From: Anniella stebbinsi
Lineage: Eukaryota > Chordata > Lepidosauria > Squamata > Anniellidae
Direction: 5' to 3'
Assembly (NCBI GenBank): GCA_029215795.1
Contig: JARDYH010000005.1
Coordinates: 35,222,001 to 35,286,000, forward strand
DNA: 64,000 bases
The notes under the pieces were generated by a model. The model was given only the letters and a program-made list of their open reading frames with translations, made no database searches and was not told where the DNA came from. Positions 21,681 through 63,500 of this stretch are shown in pieces (the first letter of the stretch is position 1; every line of letters begins with the position of its first letter). A program made the position numbers and the translations under genes.

Positions 21681-22000
21681 TAGGCTGACCATATGAAAAG
21701 GAGGACAGGGCTCATGTAACTTTAACAGTTATAGAGAAAAGGGAATTTCAGCCAGTGTCATTTGTATGCAATTAGTTCCTGGTGAAATTCCCTCTTCATC
21801 ACAACAGTTAAAGTTGCAGGCACTATACTAGAGTGACCATATACAAAAGAAGGCAGGGCCCCTGCAACTTTAACTATTGTGATGAAGAGGGAATTTCACC
21901 AGGAACTAATTGCATACAAATGACACTGGCTGAAATTCCCTTTTCTCTACAACTGTTAAAGTTACATGGGCCCTGTCCTCCTTTTCATATGGTCAGCCTA
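21681..22000. mobile_element. hAT-like foldback element with 8-bp target duplication
   Basis: 320 bp. The ends are TAGGCTGACCATATG and CATATGGTCAGCCTA. The element is flanked by a perfect 8-bp direct repeat ACTTTGAA (21673-21680 and 22001-22008). Almost the whole element is an inverted repeat of two arms of about 140 bp around a centre at about 21825-21866. The centre itself contains a second terminus-like AGAGTGACCATATACAAAAG. The 8-bp duplication indicates the hAT superfamily. No coding capacity. Confidence 0.9.
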
Positions 22001-23164
22001 ACTTTGAACCTCTTAATATTAGCTACCATATCTATACTTTCACATATAAGCAGAATCATTTGTATTGCTATTGCCATTCCCACACCTTTTACTAAGACAC
22101 CAAGGATTAACTGCGGGGTTATTTAGCCTCGAAATAACCTATCAGTCCGGGTTTGGATGCCATGCTCAGAAACTCACAAAGAAACCGTTCATAGGTTGTT
22201 CAATAAAAAAGGAAGTGGTGTATGTGAGGGAAACAGCATGCTTTATCTCTCTCTTCCACTCATGCACAGCAATCCATGGGTTGTTTATACCAGTTCTAAG
22301 ACAGTTTAAGACATACTTGGCAGTTCCATCCCTTTAACCAAGATTCCAGTTTATTTAGTACCTAAGGCTGCTTTGTCCCCCAGTTCCCTTGCCTGCAGAA
22401 GACCAGTCACTCAATCAGAACAATGGAGCTACTCTTTCGTTCTGTCTAGAGATGAAATATTTCTGGAAAATTTGAAGCTATGGTAAATTTGTAATTATTG
22501 TCTGAATAAAACTATACTTTTAAATTTAATATACCAAACATTATTATTTTATTAGCAAACAACGTTATATATAACATTTTAGGTTCCAATTTTGTCTGAC
22601 TAGAGCAAACTTCAGTAAGTAGTCCCTGAAACACCTGAATCATCCTAGAAGCAGGAAGAACTGGAGGCAGAGGAAGACTAGTGTACAACATTTGTTCCTG
22701 TTTGTAAGAAAGTATAGAGACATTCCTAAATCTCTTCCTGCTTGTGGGATGGAGCTGATCTGAAAGAAAAGCTATCGAGATTTTATTTAGCTGAGGAAGA
22801 TTCAGTTTAGGAATGGTAAGCAACCCTATTTCATTTAAAAATCTTTAAGCAATCTTAACCTATTATTTGAAGAGCGACATTTTATTCACTTTTGTACAGT
22901 GGCAACATTTTAAATGTTTCATACCAGACTCAGAGGCAGCATCCCCTAATGATGAGGTTTAATTGAGAACTTTATTAAGAACTGTGGCAGTGAATCTATA
23001 GACACAAAAAAAGAAACATAGATGGCATAACTCATATGCTGCTCCATTGCTTCTGGTGACAGAGGCAGGATAACCTACAGGATTTTTTTTCCACATGAGT
23101 TTCAGTTGAGAACTACATTAATTTACTTCCACAGTGTCTGACCAGAACATGCCTAGAAACACAG

Positions 23165-23325
23165 GGCTCAGTATACCAGTTGTTGGGGAACATGAGCAGG
23201 AGGGTGCTATTGCACTTATGTCCTACTTTTGAGTGTCTCACAGGCAGTTGGTTGGCTGCTGTGTGAACAGAATGCTGGACTAGATGTTGTGATTTAGCAT
23301 CACTCTTCTCATGATCTTATGTAGA
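23165..23325 (+). mobile_element. CR1-like LINE 3' end
   Basis: It includes CAGTTGGTTGGCTGCTGTGT, AGAATGCTGGACTAGATG and the tail CTTCTCATGATCTTATGT. Same family as 2745-2945. Confidence 0.62.
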
Positions 23326-24271
23326 AATTTATTGGGGAGAATTACATAGATGGCTGTTCCTGCAACAGCTCCTAACTGGTCATTTCAGGAACAGTTTCAG
23401 TTGCTACTTTTGACCTATAATCCTGTAATGGCTTATGTCAAACATATCTAAGAGATTGCCTTTTTGCCTAGATCTCATAATGATTTCTAAGAACAACCTA
23501 GGCTACAATCTTAGACATACTGGCTTGGAAATAAGTCTTGTGAATCCATGTTTTTGAAAGCAAGACTTGTTCATATGAAGACATTAAACTGCCAATGTAC
23601 ATTTTCATATTGCAGTCAAATAAATGGATCAGTCTTTTCCAGCTAAAGAACTGCAATAATGACATTTAGGCCACAGTATCCCACTGTTCGTCAACTTATG
23701 CACAAATTAATGAGTAAATATTATGGATATCCTGAGCTTGTTCAGGGTACAACTATACAATTTTGTGTCCATCAAGTTATCATTTTAAAATGCATTTTTA
23801 AATGTATTATTAAGATTTTTCTTAAAGATAGATGACCACTTGCTTCAGATAATAATTAGAATCAATCAGAAAGGCAACAATGGCCATTTTGGGGGTGCTG
23901 TATAGAAATTTGATGAGTGTTTTCATCTATAGAATTTTATTTCATCCTCAAGAGCCCAAGAGTAACTGAAAACAAAGTTTCACGATGGAAACTGATAGGT
24001 CTGATTTTCCCTTTAGATACCTCTCCTCCTTTTTAACTGAGGAAGCTCCCCAGAGGTACCTAGAAACTGTTAAGAACTGAAGAGGTGAAGGGCATTCTAT
24101 AGTCTTGCCAATATCAGGCTTCAGCAAAGTAAGGTAGGGGGATGCTCCACAGGACTTGATATTTTAAAAGAGAAACTTCCAAGTGATCACCTGAGCCAAG
24201 CCATCGTGCATTATAAACTTTATAAAGGTTGCCTACTGTTTTTACTCATCAGTCACAACAGAATTATCATT

Positions 24272-24616
24272 GGCTGCCTCTACAAGAGAGGTTTAAAGCT
24301 CTTTCAAGGCGCTTTTAAAAATTTACCTCTACAAGAACGGAGCGCAAATCGGGCGTAGAGGCGCGTTATCTCTCCGATTATGCGCATTATCGAATGCGCG
24401 TTAAATAGCGAGTTTTATTTTGCTCCGGCCATTAAAGCGCATTTTGACTATGTGAACAAGCGCTTATGCGCATTAACTACTTGTAAAGCGCATTTTGGTA
24501 ATCTGTTAATGTGCTTCGCCGCCTCTCGTGCAGAGGGATTAGGTGTAAATGCGCTTCTGTGATTATGCGCATAATCGCCTAACCGGGCGCAAAAGTGAAG
24601 CCTTGTAGAGGGGACC
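24272..24616 (+). mobile_element. CpG-rich palindromic element, copy 3
   Basis: 345 bp, the same length as copy 2. It starts GGCTGCCTCTACAAG and ends CTTGTAGAGGGGACC. It has slightly more C-to-T decay at CpG than copies 1 and 2. An internal CCTCTACAAG about 55 bp from the left end repeats the terminus. No target duplication is obvious. Confidence 0.86.
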
Positions 24617-24737
24617 TCAGAAAACAATTCCATACAGGAACTTGTATTTATTGAGGAGAAAGGAAAGACATCATTTCAATGTATTGTTTGGACATCTATC
24701 CCACCCAGTCCAGAGTGCTTAGGACAGCTAGCACTTT

Positions 24738-24832
24738 AGTACAGCCTTCCTGAGCATTGGCCATGCTGGCTGGGGCTGATGGGAACTGAAGTCCAAAACA
24801 TCTGGAGGACCTAGAATTAGGGAAGGTTGCTT
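24738..24832. mobile_element. Short inverted-repeat MITE, partial
   Basis: TTGGCCATGCTGGCTGGGGC and TGGGAACTGAAGTCCAAAAC followed by ATCTGGAGGACC match the right half of the 2034-2153 family. The left arm is reduced to CAGCCTTCCTGA. Confidence 0.6.
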
Positions 24833-24917
24833 TAGTAGTACGCATGGGTTCACAAGCTTTATGGTATAAATGAACCCTTGAGAACAGAGAGATACAGCTA
24901 CAACAATAAATGCTACA

Positions 24918-25280
24918 GGTGCTTCCAGATGAGGCTTTTATTGTGCAATCACCCTGCCTCATTCATGGAAATGCACAGGAGGGTCAGATGTTGACATCTT
25001 CCATTTATAACCCTTCCCGCCACTTATTCTGTCATTTTTCTTACCACAAAGGGCGCTTCCAAGCAGAGGGATCCTAGCACTACTGATCAAAAGACATTAT
25101 GCAGCTATTCCGTCTTTCCTTCCTTGAAAAAAAATTGTGGCAAAAAAAAGAAAAGATGAAAGCAATGGTGGGAAAACACATTAGAGTGACACATAGAAAA
25201 TGACATCCTCTGGACTCCCAGTTAAATTCCATGAATGAGGCAAGGTGAATGCCCAATAAAAGCCTTGTCTCAAAGCACCC
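24918..25280. mobile_element. Inverted-repeat DNA element, about 363 bp
   Basis: The left arm GTGCTTCCAGATGAGGCTTT and CTGCCTCATTCATGGAA is mirrored on the right by TTCCATGAATGAGGCAAGGT and AAAGCCTTGTCTCAAAGCAC. Each arm is about 80 bp. A solo right-arm relative occurs near 47085-47190. Superfamily not determined; hAT is plausible. Confidence 0.68.
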
Positions 25281-25879
25281 ATAGTGGTTTTTGTTATAAT
25301 TGTTTCTTTCTGTTCTCAAGGGTCGATTTATCTGGAAAATATGGTATAGCTGCACAATGTCTTTTGATTGGTAGCATGATGAGCCCTCCATCTGGAAGCA
25401 CTTTCACTCGTTAGTAATTGTGGAATACATGCCTGTTTTATTGCCTTTAAACCGCCATCTACTTGTCAGAGTTGCTGGAGAAATACTTTGTGCTATTATA
25501 AGAAGCGCCATTATCAATACTAAGCTTATTAGAACAAGTGACTGTCCGTCTGGTGCAGAAAGGTATCAGGTGCCAGCCTGGTACGTTAGGATCCCTCAGA
25601 TTAAGATTCATTGTCCCTTCGCTTCAACAGGCAGCTAATTCCCACCTAGACCTGGAGGAAGAGATAGGATGGACTGCGCCATTTCAGGATGCCAGGTGTG
25701 GAGGGGTGACAATTTGGAATGCTCCCCTGCGACTAGAAAGCCAGTCCTGCAGGCAAAAGATACGCTACAGTCTCCCCTCTCCCCTTATGTATTCGTTTCT
25801 ACGTGCAGAGAGTATTTTGACAGGAACGGGAGCATTCAAAGATGGCACCCCACACATCATTCTGCAGCACGTGTGAATC

Positions 25880-55999
<30,120 letters not shown>

Positions 56000-56239
56000 T
56001 GAATATTTGGAAATTGACAGATACTACCGACACAAGGATTGCTATTTACTTACATTTTTTCCTTGACCCAGTTCTTAAGACTGTTTTAATGTCTTACACA
56101 AAACTACCAGTGTAAAATCATAGCAAGATGAACATATGGAATTTGTCTAAAATTTGGTAGGATTACATGTACCATGCTGAAATGCATTAATCTGATGGAC
56201 TAAATGTTTGGGACTCAACTAAGGGAATATGAGTTTACT

Positions 56240-56600
56240 GGGGTAGGATGTGCTGCTTCCTCTCTCGGCAGTTGTCCATGAGAGGTCCTATCACTATCTG
56301 CAATGCTTCAACACCTCCTGTATATACCTCCTTGCATCCAGATATCAGCAGATGAAGCCTTGTTCTTCGTCCCATCATTTAAATTGGTGGAATATGAAAA
56401 GGCATGGGGCAGAGCTTTTTACATTGTGGCACCTTCTCTTTGGAATTATTTACCTAGAAAGCTCCAGTTGGTCTCTTCGTTTACAAGCTTTCATCAGTAG
56501 CTCGAGCTGTCTTTTATTTTTAAAAGCCTATGCTGCTTATACAGATTCCGTTTGTTTGTTTGTTTGTTTGTTTTAAGTATTTCTGCTGACGATTGGTACT
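56240..56600 (+). mobile_element. L2-like LINE 3' fragment
   Basis: The frame at 56303-56500 contains RAFYIVAPSLWNYLPRKLQL, the same conserved ORF2 C-terminal motif as at 48.2 kb. It is followed by a (GTTT)n microsatellite at about 56547-56575. Confidence 0.7.
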
Positions 56601-57826
56601 TCAGTTTCCTGTTCAGCAGCTTTATGTCTATTGTGTTAATAGTTCCTTTTGCTACATAATTACTTTTTTCCACCTTAACTCATTCATAAATTGGAAATAT
56701 CATTGAAATATTATAAATAAGCTTGATGGAATAATTAGTTGAGTATAATATGGAGCAGATGTCAAACTGTAAACAAATATTTATGTTACCTATTATGAAG
56801 CAATTCAGTACATGGCAATATAATTTAGGATGCTTATGCTTAATTTCCATTTGTAATTTAACTACATTTCTGAATTCTGTGTCTATATTCACTGTGCTGT
56901 GTATGTACATCATGCTTCTCTGATCAGCGTCCAAGACAGTTAACATTCAGCTGCTGTTTTTAAAGTGCAGTATTTTTTAATAAATTAACAAAGTTCAGAA
57001 CTGAAAAAGATATATTCCCAAATCTAGCAATAAATCTAATAGGTTTGTTACATTGTCATTTTTATATTGCTTAGGAAAAGCTGCAGGGTTAGTGTTTATT
57101 GAACACATCTGAAACATGTTTGTGGTTGCTTATATTTCCAGGTAGGTAGGTAATTTGTTTTGTAAGTCTTTTCACTTCAGTCTCTGGACAGTACATATGT
57201 GACTGAAGAAAATGAGGTTTCTGATTAAATTACAGCAGATTTTTTAGCACGAAGTAGGCTTGCTATGGTACGTGAAATCCTAAATTATGTGTGTTCGGTG
57301 ATTCACAATTCTTACCCTCTGCTCTTGGCCATAAAACTAGGATAGTCTGAGTGCTAGAGTGTTTGGAGTGCAGGTGACTATTGTGAGGAAAACAGCTATT
57401 TACACTGTGTATCACTCTCAATTTGGTTGTCACATCTTGGCAAAACTCAGAAGCCTGTTTTAACAAGAGAATAATCTGAGGTACAGATCGTTCCAAGCTT
57501 TGTTGCCTTTTGGTTTTGAACATTCGCTTGACAATCTCTCTCTTTTTCCCCTCAGCAACCTGTTAGCGCTTACTGTAAAGACTTCTCGTAATGGATTGGG
57601 AGTCGAGATTCAAACTGTAAAAATATTAGTATTTAAAATGTTTCACTAGTTTCAAGCAATGCTAGAAAAATATTCTTTGAACTGGTTCGAATACTTTACA
57701 AAGGGTTCGCTGAAATTGTGCTTATTTGTCACAGTTAATTTTTCTAAGGAATTTTAGTAGAACAATGTTAGCTAATGCATTTAGAATGTAGTATGTTGAG
57801 AACAAAGTGTTATCAGAATCACCCTT

Positions 57827-57830
<4 letters not shown>

Positions 57831-57863
<33 letters not shown>
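57831..57863 (+). repeat. (AG)16 microsatellite
   Basis: A pure AG run in SUZ12 intron 10. Confidence 0.9.
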
Positions 57864-57865
<2 letters not shown>

Positions 57866-59139
57866 CGAATACAATTGAGAAATTATTTCCAATATTATAC
57901 TGGATCAGTTGCAAATTTTCTGATTCAGAATTAGATCTACATTATTCACAAGAGACTGCAGCCTTTGAGACTCATAAGAAGAGGTTCCTTCTCTTACGGT
58001 ATTTTGAGTATTAAATAGTCTTACATTGAATTTATTTGAACAAGCAACGTTTTGGTAAATAAACTGGCAAGTTATTAATTAAAAAAAAAAGATAGCTTCC
58101 ATATTCTTGTACTTTAGAAACCTATGTTGTAGTTTTTATAGCTTGCTTGTAAAATATATATAGTACAAGGACATGTCCGCTGTTGAAGAAAACTTAGTTA
58201 GAAATATCACTAAAGAGCAACGCAGACAAAACATCGCCGATGATCCCAGAACCCTTACGTGTTCTCTTGTCTCCAAGAAGAAAAGTAATCTCACAGGCTT
58301 TAAGAAATTAGTTAGCCAATCCTGGTTAAGAGGGGAACTAATAGTAGCTATAAGGCTGAGTGGGACAGAAAGGTCGGTGTCCTGAAGCCAAAGATTAGGA
58401 ACTTCTGCACTGGTCCTGTATTGCCAATGTTTGTCATAACATGCGTGTTGACAAACATTTGCCAGAGAAAATTTTGCTTAGCTCACCTTTCATCATAGTA
58501 CTGATTTAAAAAATTGTTACTATCGGCTGCGGAAGCATAACTTGCAGTTGGATATATTGGTTCTTAGCTCTTGGCTGCCTGATGATAACATACCTTCATA
58601 TTGCTCTATTCTCTACCTCCATGCATCTTGTGTGTGTGGACACTTATTTCATGAATGCCCAGAAAACAAATCACAGTACTTGATGGAAAGTGGAAGGACC
58701 CAAATACTTTAGGTTCACATAATAGTAACGTCCTAGTATGCTTCCTAAAGCAGGCTACCAGATCTCTTTGACAGCCCAGTGCTATTTACTATTAATGCCA
58801 GCAGGAAAAAAAATATGGCTAGGGAGTGATTTCTTTTCCCACTCCTAGATAGGTTGGTAGTGCAGCAGTAGCAAACAGAACATAATGCACTGGCAAGACC
58901 CCCATGTCTGTGAAATAACCCAGAAGAAATAGGAGCAGAGCCTGTTCTCATCCACTTGTGTAGCATCTTAAGAGCCAGGGTCTCTTTAGATACAGTCTCT
59001 TTAGATACAGAGCAGTCATGGGTGCAAGCACAAGTTTGTACATGGTTCTTGGAGGAGATGAGGGGGAAAGAAGAAGTGCATTGTGCCATGTCCCCCTTGC
59101 CAGGCATTAGATATTACTTTAACTTGGGTGCTCCTAGAT

Positions 59140-59870
59140 TCATCTTTGTCACTTGTGGCTTAGGTGGCCTTTGTGGCTCGGGGTGTCTTTTACCAGCTTT
59201 AGCAGCTTTGCCACCCACAGCCATTCCTGGATCATGATAGCTGGACCACGGTGGTTCAGGCGTTAGTAACCTTAAGATTTGGATTACTGTGATGCACTCT
59301 ATGTGAGGCTACCCTTGATTCTGGTCCTGAAGCTGCAGCTAGTGCAGAATGCAGCTGCGAGGCTCTAACAGGGACCTCCTCTTGACAACGTGTTGTACCT
59401 CTACTGAAAGCTGCACTGGCTCCCGATAAGTTACTAAGCCACGTTTAAGGTTTTGTCATTAACATATAAATCCCTAAACAACTTTGGACCAGGTTTTATT
59501 ATGGATTGCCTCAGCGCTGATATCCCTGCCCAGTCTTTGTGATCCTCAGAAGGAGCACTCCTGATGGTGCCGCGTGTTCCTGAGATTCATTCAGGAGGAC
59601 TTTTAATGGAACATTTAGTGTTGCAGCGCCTGCCCTCTGGAACACATTCCTCATTAAAATTAGGCAGGCATCTACATTTTTGACTTTCAGGTGACTGTTT
59701 AAGACCTACCACTTTAAGCAAGTCTTGTCTTGAGGTGTGACCCAGCCAGTTAGAAATATTCTTTTATTGTTCAGTCATGATTATTTTATTGTTAAATTAT
59801 TACGTTAACTGCTTCGATATTTTTATTGGAAAGCAATGTACAAATCTGTGCCATAAATAACTAACTTTAT
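59140..59870 (+). mobile_element. L2/CR1-clade LINE 3' end, degraded
   Basis: Nucleotide blocks such as GTGATGCACTCTATGTGAGG, AGCTAGTGCAGAATGCAGCT and GAACACATTCCTCATTAAAA parallel the element at 47.7-48.4 kb, with more frameshifts. It lies less than 1 kb upstream of the DIRS element. Confidence 0.75.
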
Positions 59871-60559
59871 TTCTTCGTGTGGGTATTGCTTTCTTGTCAG
59901 AAAGCCCTTAAAAATTATAGTTGCCATCCTGGTTGGTGGAAAGGAATGTACTCCTGTTGGCATTGGAAGCATCCAAAGGTAGATTATCTCCTGCTGCTGA
60001 TTGGAAAGCAGTTACCACGAAACTTAGTGTTTTCTATTATGCTCTTCTGTAAGCTCTTCCTCAGTTTGTTCCTGCCTTCACTCAGAGCAGAAACTAGTCT
60101 GTCTTCTCCTTTTATTCTTCTGTTAGCTCAGGCCATCCTGTTACTTTTCAAGACACTTTTGCCTGTGTAACTACTCTTCCCCTCACAGTGTTTCTCTTCT
60201 AGCTCCTGTTGGCTTACTCTTTAAAAATCACCATATCTTCCTAGCCTCTTTGTCCTTTCCTCTGCTTCTGTTCTTCCTCCCCTTTACCTCAGATTCTCCC
60301 CCCCCCTCCACTCCTCAGAGTAGACAAGAGCTCTGAAATCACCCACAGGGGCTTTTTTCTTAAATTCATTGCTCCGAGGAGTCTGTGATTCCCCTGATCC
60401 TTCTCCCAAGAGGAAAAATTCTTCCCAAATTCCAAACCTCAGCAGCAGAGCTTATAAGTACAGTGCACTATAGTGATCAGGAAACAACCAGTTAGGACAC
60501 ATCCTCTCTCACACACACAGAATGGTCTCAGGGATCTAATATAGAGGAGCAGCCGCCTC

Positions 60560-63500
60560 CAGGATGACCTTTGACACTCTCAGCAGCTAAGAAGATTTCA
60601 AAGAAGGCAAAAAAGCCAAATCTTCTGGGGATGTGTTGCCCAAGAAGAAAAAGGACAAGGCTGCAAAGAAACCTGAGCACCCTGTATTGGGTCTGATCAT
60701 TCCACCCGTTCCCGCACTCTTAGACTCATCTATTAAAGTAGTAGCGGGAAGTCTGTCTCCACCGCTACTGATTGACCCAATTTCTACTGCTTCAGAGGGT
60801 GAAATTTGAGAGACCTCGCATGTACAGAGCATGGTCCTGACAACTAGGGAATGGCCCTTACAGCCTTCGGCTCAAATACCAAGACATGTGGAAGAACAAT
60901 CTCCTCGCGTTAAACACCGCTCACCTCTAACAGGAGATAGACTGGTGGGACATTGGTCCTAATCTCCAAGGTCATCTCAATCCTGTAGTAGGGCCCGAGA
61001 GACTGCTAGATATTATCAGAAGAAATATTTATCTCGATCCCAACCGCCGTACTGTGACTGGGACCGGGGCTCTGATTGGTTCTTACCACCACATAGAGCT
61101 TATTACTATGAGAACTAGGACAGACGTAGAGACTGAGAGCTCTATTATAAATGTAAGTGCTATTTGGGAAGGAACCCACCGCCCTATAGGCTGGCACTGT
61201 CATTGTCATTATCATTATCTCAACCATCTTGTCAAGAGACTTTCTTACCACCACCTCGAAGCGCCTTTCTGTAATCCACCCATCATCCTTGCAACAGGAG
61301 CGGCCAGAGGGTCAGCATCCCCTCCCACCACTCAAACTGCGGTTCGGCAGAGGAAAATGCAGCTTCACCAAACTCGCCAGAAGATTATCAGTCGGACACT
61401 TCATCTTATTCCTTGATGTCTCCTTCAATCTCACTCCTGATGAGATTGTGGGTTCTCAAGGGGGAACTTCCCCATCGGAAGACATGGGGATTTTCTCCAA
61501 TCAGGTACTCCAGATGGCTCAAAGTTTGGGAATTGAGGCACAACAACAAATGGAACAGATCAAAGATTCAGTTTTTGATGCTGTCTACACTGATTCCACT
61601 GTACCAGTTGCAATCCCCTTTCTACCAGTGCTGCTACAAACTGTGTGACAATCTTGGGCTGCTCCATCTTCTAGAGTCGATGTATAGGATCTAGGAAAAG
61701 GATGCTGCTTTCCCTTTTTCGTGTCCCGATTCGATTATTGTCAAATCGGCATAATGCTGATCTCAGAAGCCTCATGCATCCACGGTCGATAAAGAAGGTT
61801 GCAGATTAGATATCTTGGGCCGTCAGCTGTATTCGTCGGCATCATTAGGACTTCGCGTGTCTAATTATGAAGCATTAATGTCCCGCTACCAACTTTTCCT
61901 GTGGGAAAAAATGAGTTTGTTATGTGACTATCTTCTTGATGAACAAAGAGAGCTTACCCAGGTTTTTCAAGCGGAGGCTGTGAAATTGTCCCGTCACCAA
62001 ATAAATATTGCTCAACGCCAAACTGACTGCTATGCCAAGTCTAAGATGGGCGCTATTGCGTTGAGAAAACATGCCTGGCTAAGATTAGCTGGCCTAATCA
62101 AAGACCTTCCCTTTGATGGAGAAGGTCTCTTCAACTTGAAAACTGATGAGCAAATGGACTCAGTCCAAAAAGCAAGGACTACCACAAAAAAAAAGGGAAT
62201 TGGTCAACACCAGAAGCAGATGTTTTTCAAGCCTTGCAGATGGTTCTGTCAGCAAAACCCATTCTTGGGCCGTCACTATTCTGACCATGCTGCTAAATTA
62301 CAACCACAGCTGCATCAGCAAAGAAAGCCATATCAACCCAACAAGCAGCGTTCTTTTTATAACCACCCAGATAACTCATCCAAGCAACGCCTGGCTTGCG
62401 ACTGTATACCATTTCAATACCGACTGCCATCGATGCCGACTTTCGATCCCAAACAATGTCACTCAGACTCTTCGTTGGTGGATGACTATAGACAACCTCA
62501 CTTCAGGCATCCCGTTTGTGTGAACACACCATACCAGTGTTATCTCTACAGATATGTCCCTACAGGGGTGGGCAGCCCGCTTCTAATTCAAGGACAGCAG
62601 TCAGCAGAAGAGAGTCATGGACACATCAACTGCCTGGAATGTCTTGCAGTATGGAAAGCTCTCATCGTTTTCGAGATGGACATTCGAGGCAGATGAGTTT
62701 GGATTCCAACAGACATTACATCTGTCCTCTGGTACCTGAATAAATAGGGGGGAACACATTCAGACCAGCTGCTGAACCTAACCCTCAGGATCTTCAGTTG
62801 GGCTATTCCCAGGAATATTCGACTTCTAGCTCTGCAAAGAATACATTGGCAGACAATGTAGACTTCTAGCCGCAGAGAATACATTGGCAGACAGGATGAG
62901 CAGATCTCCGGCAACCTCCCACGAATGGGAACTGTGTCCAACTATTCGATACCAGCTGTTCAGGAGCTGGGGCTTTCCAAAAATAGACTTGTTCGCCACA
63001 ATATGCAACAAAGTATGCAAGGAATTTTGTTCAAGAGGAGGACTGGGCGACCACTCTGTGGGCATGCGTTTCTTCTAATATAGCCAGGGACCCTATACTG
63101 CCTATTCCCTCCATTTCCTCTGTTGTCAAAGGTGGTGTCGAAGATATGCTCAGTTCACACCAGTTGCATTCTGATAGCAACTTGGTGGCCAAGGCAGCCG
63201 TGGTTCTTCACTCTCTTACAACTGTTACATGGTAAGGTCTACTGTCTTCTGAGAATACCAGATCTAACTCACAACAACGGATTAGTACGGCATCCGAATC
63301 TAAAGGCCCTGAATCTTTCCGCCTGGACGATCAGATAGCAGACCAGCAGTTACCAATTCCGGAGGATGTACAACTCGTACTCAATGCAGCCAGGAAACCA
63401 TCTACAAAGAGGTCTTATACTGCAAAATGGACTGTTTACTTTTTTTGCTGAATGAAACCAGATCGGCCCACTAGCATGTTCAATTCCCGATATTCTACAT

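Noticed and set aside
15912..24616. Regularly spaced palindromes resembling a CRISPR-like array.
   Set aside because: Units are degenerate, without unique spacers, in a vertebrate genome, and repeat as whole elements at three places.
58173..58385. A 70-codon open frame considered as a small gene.
   Set aside because: No recognisable motif, no splice context and short length in a long intron; indistinguishable from chance.
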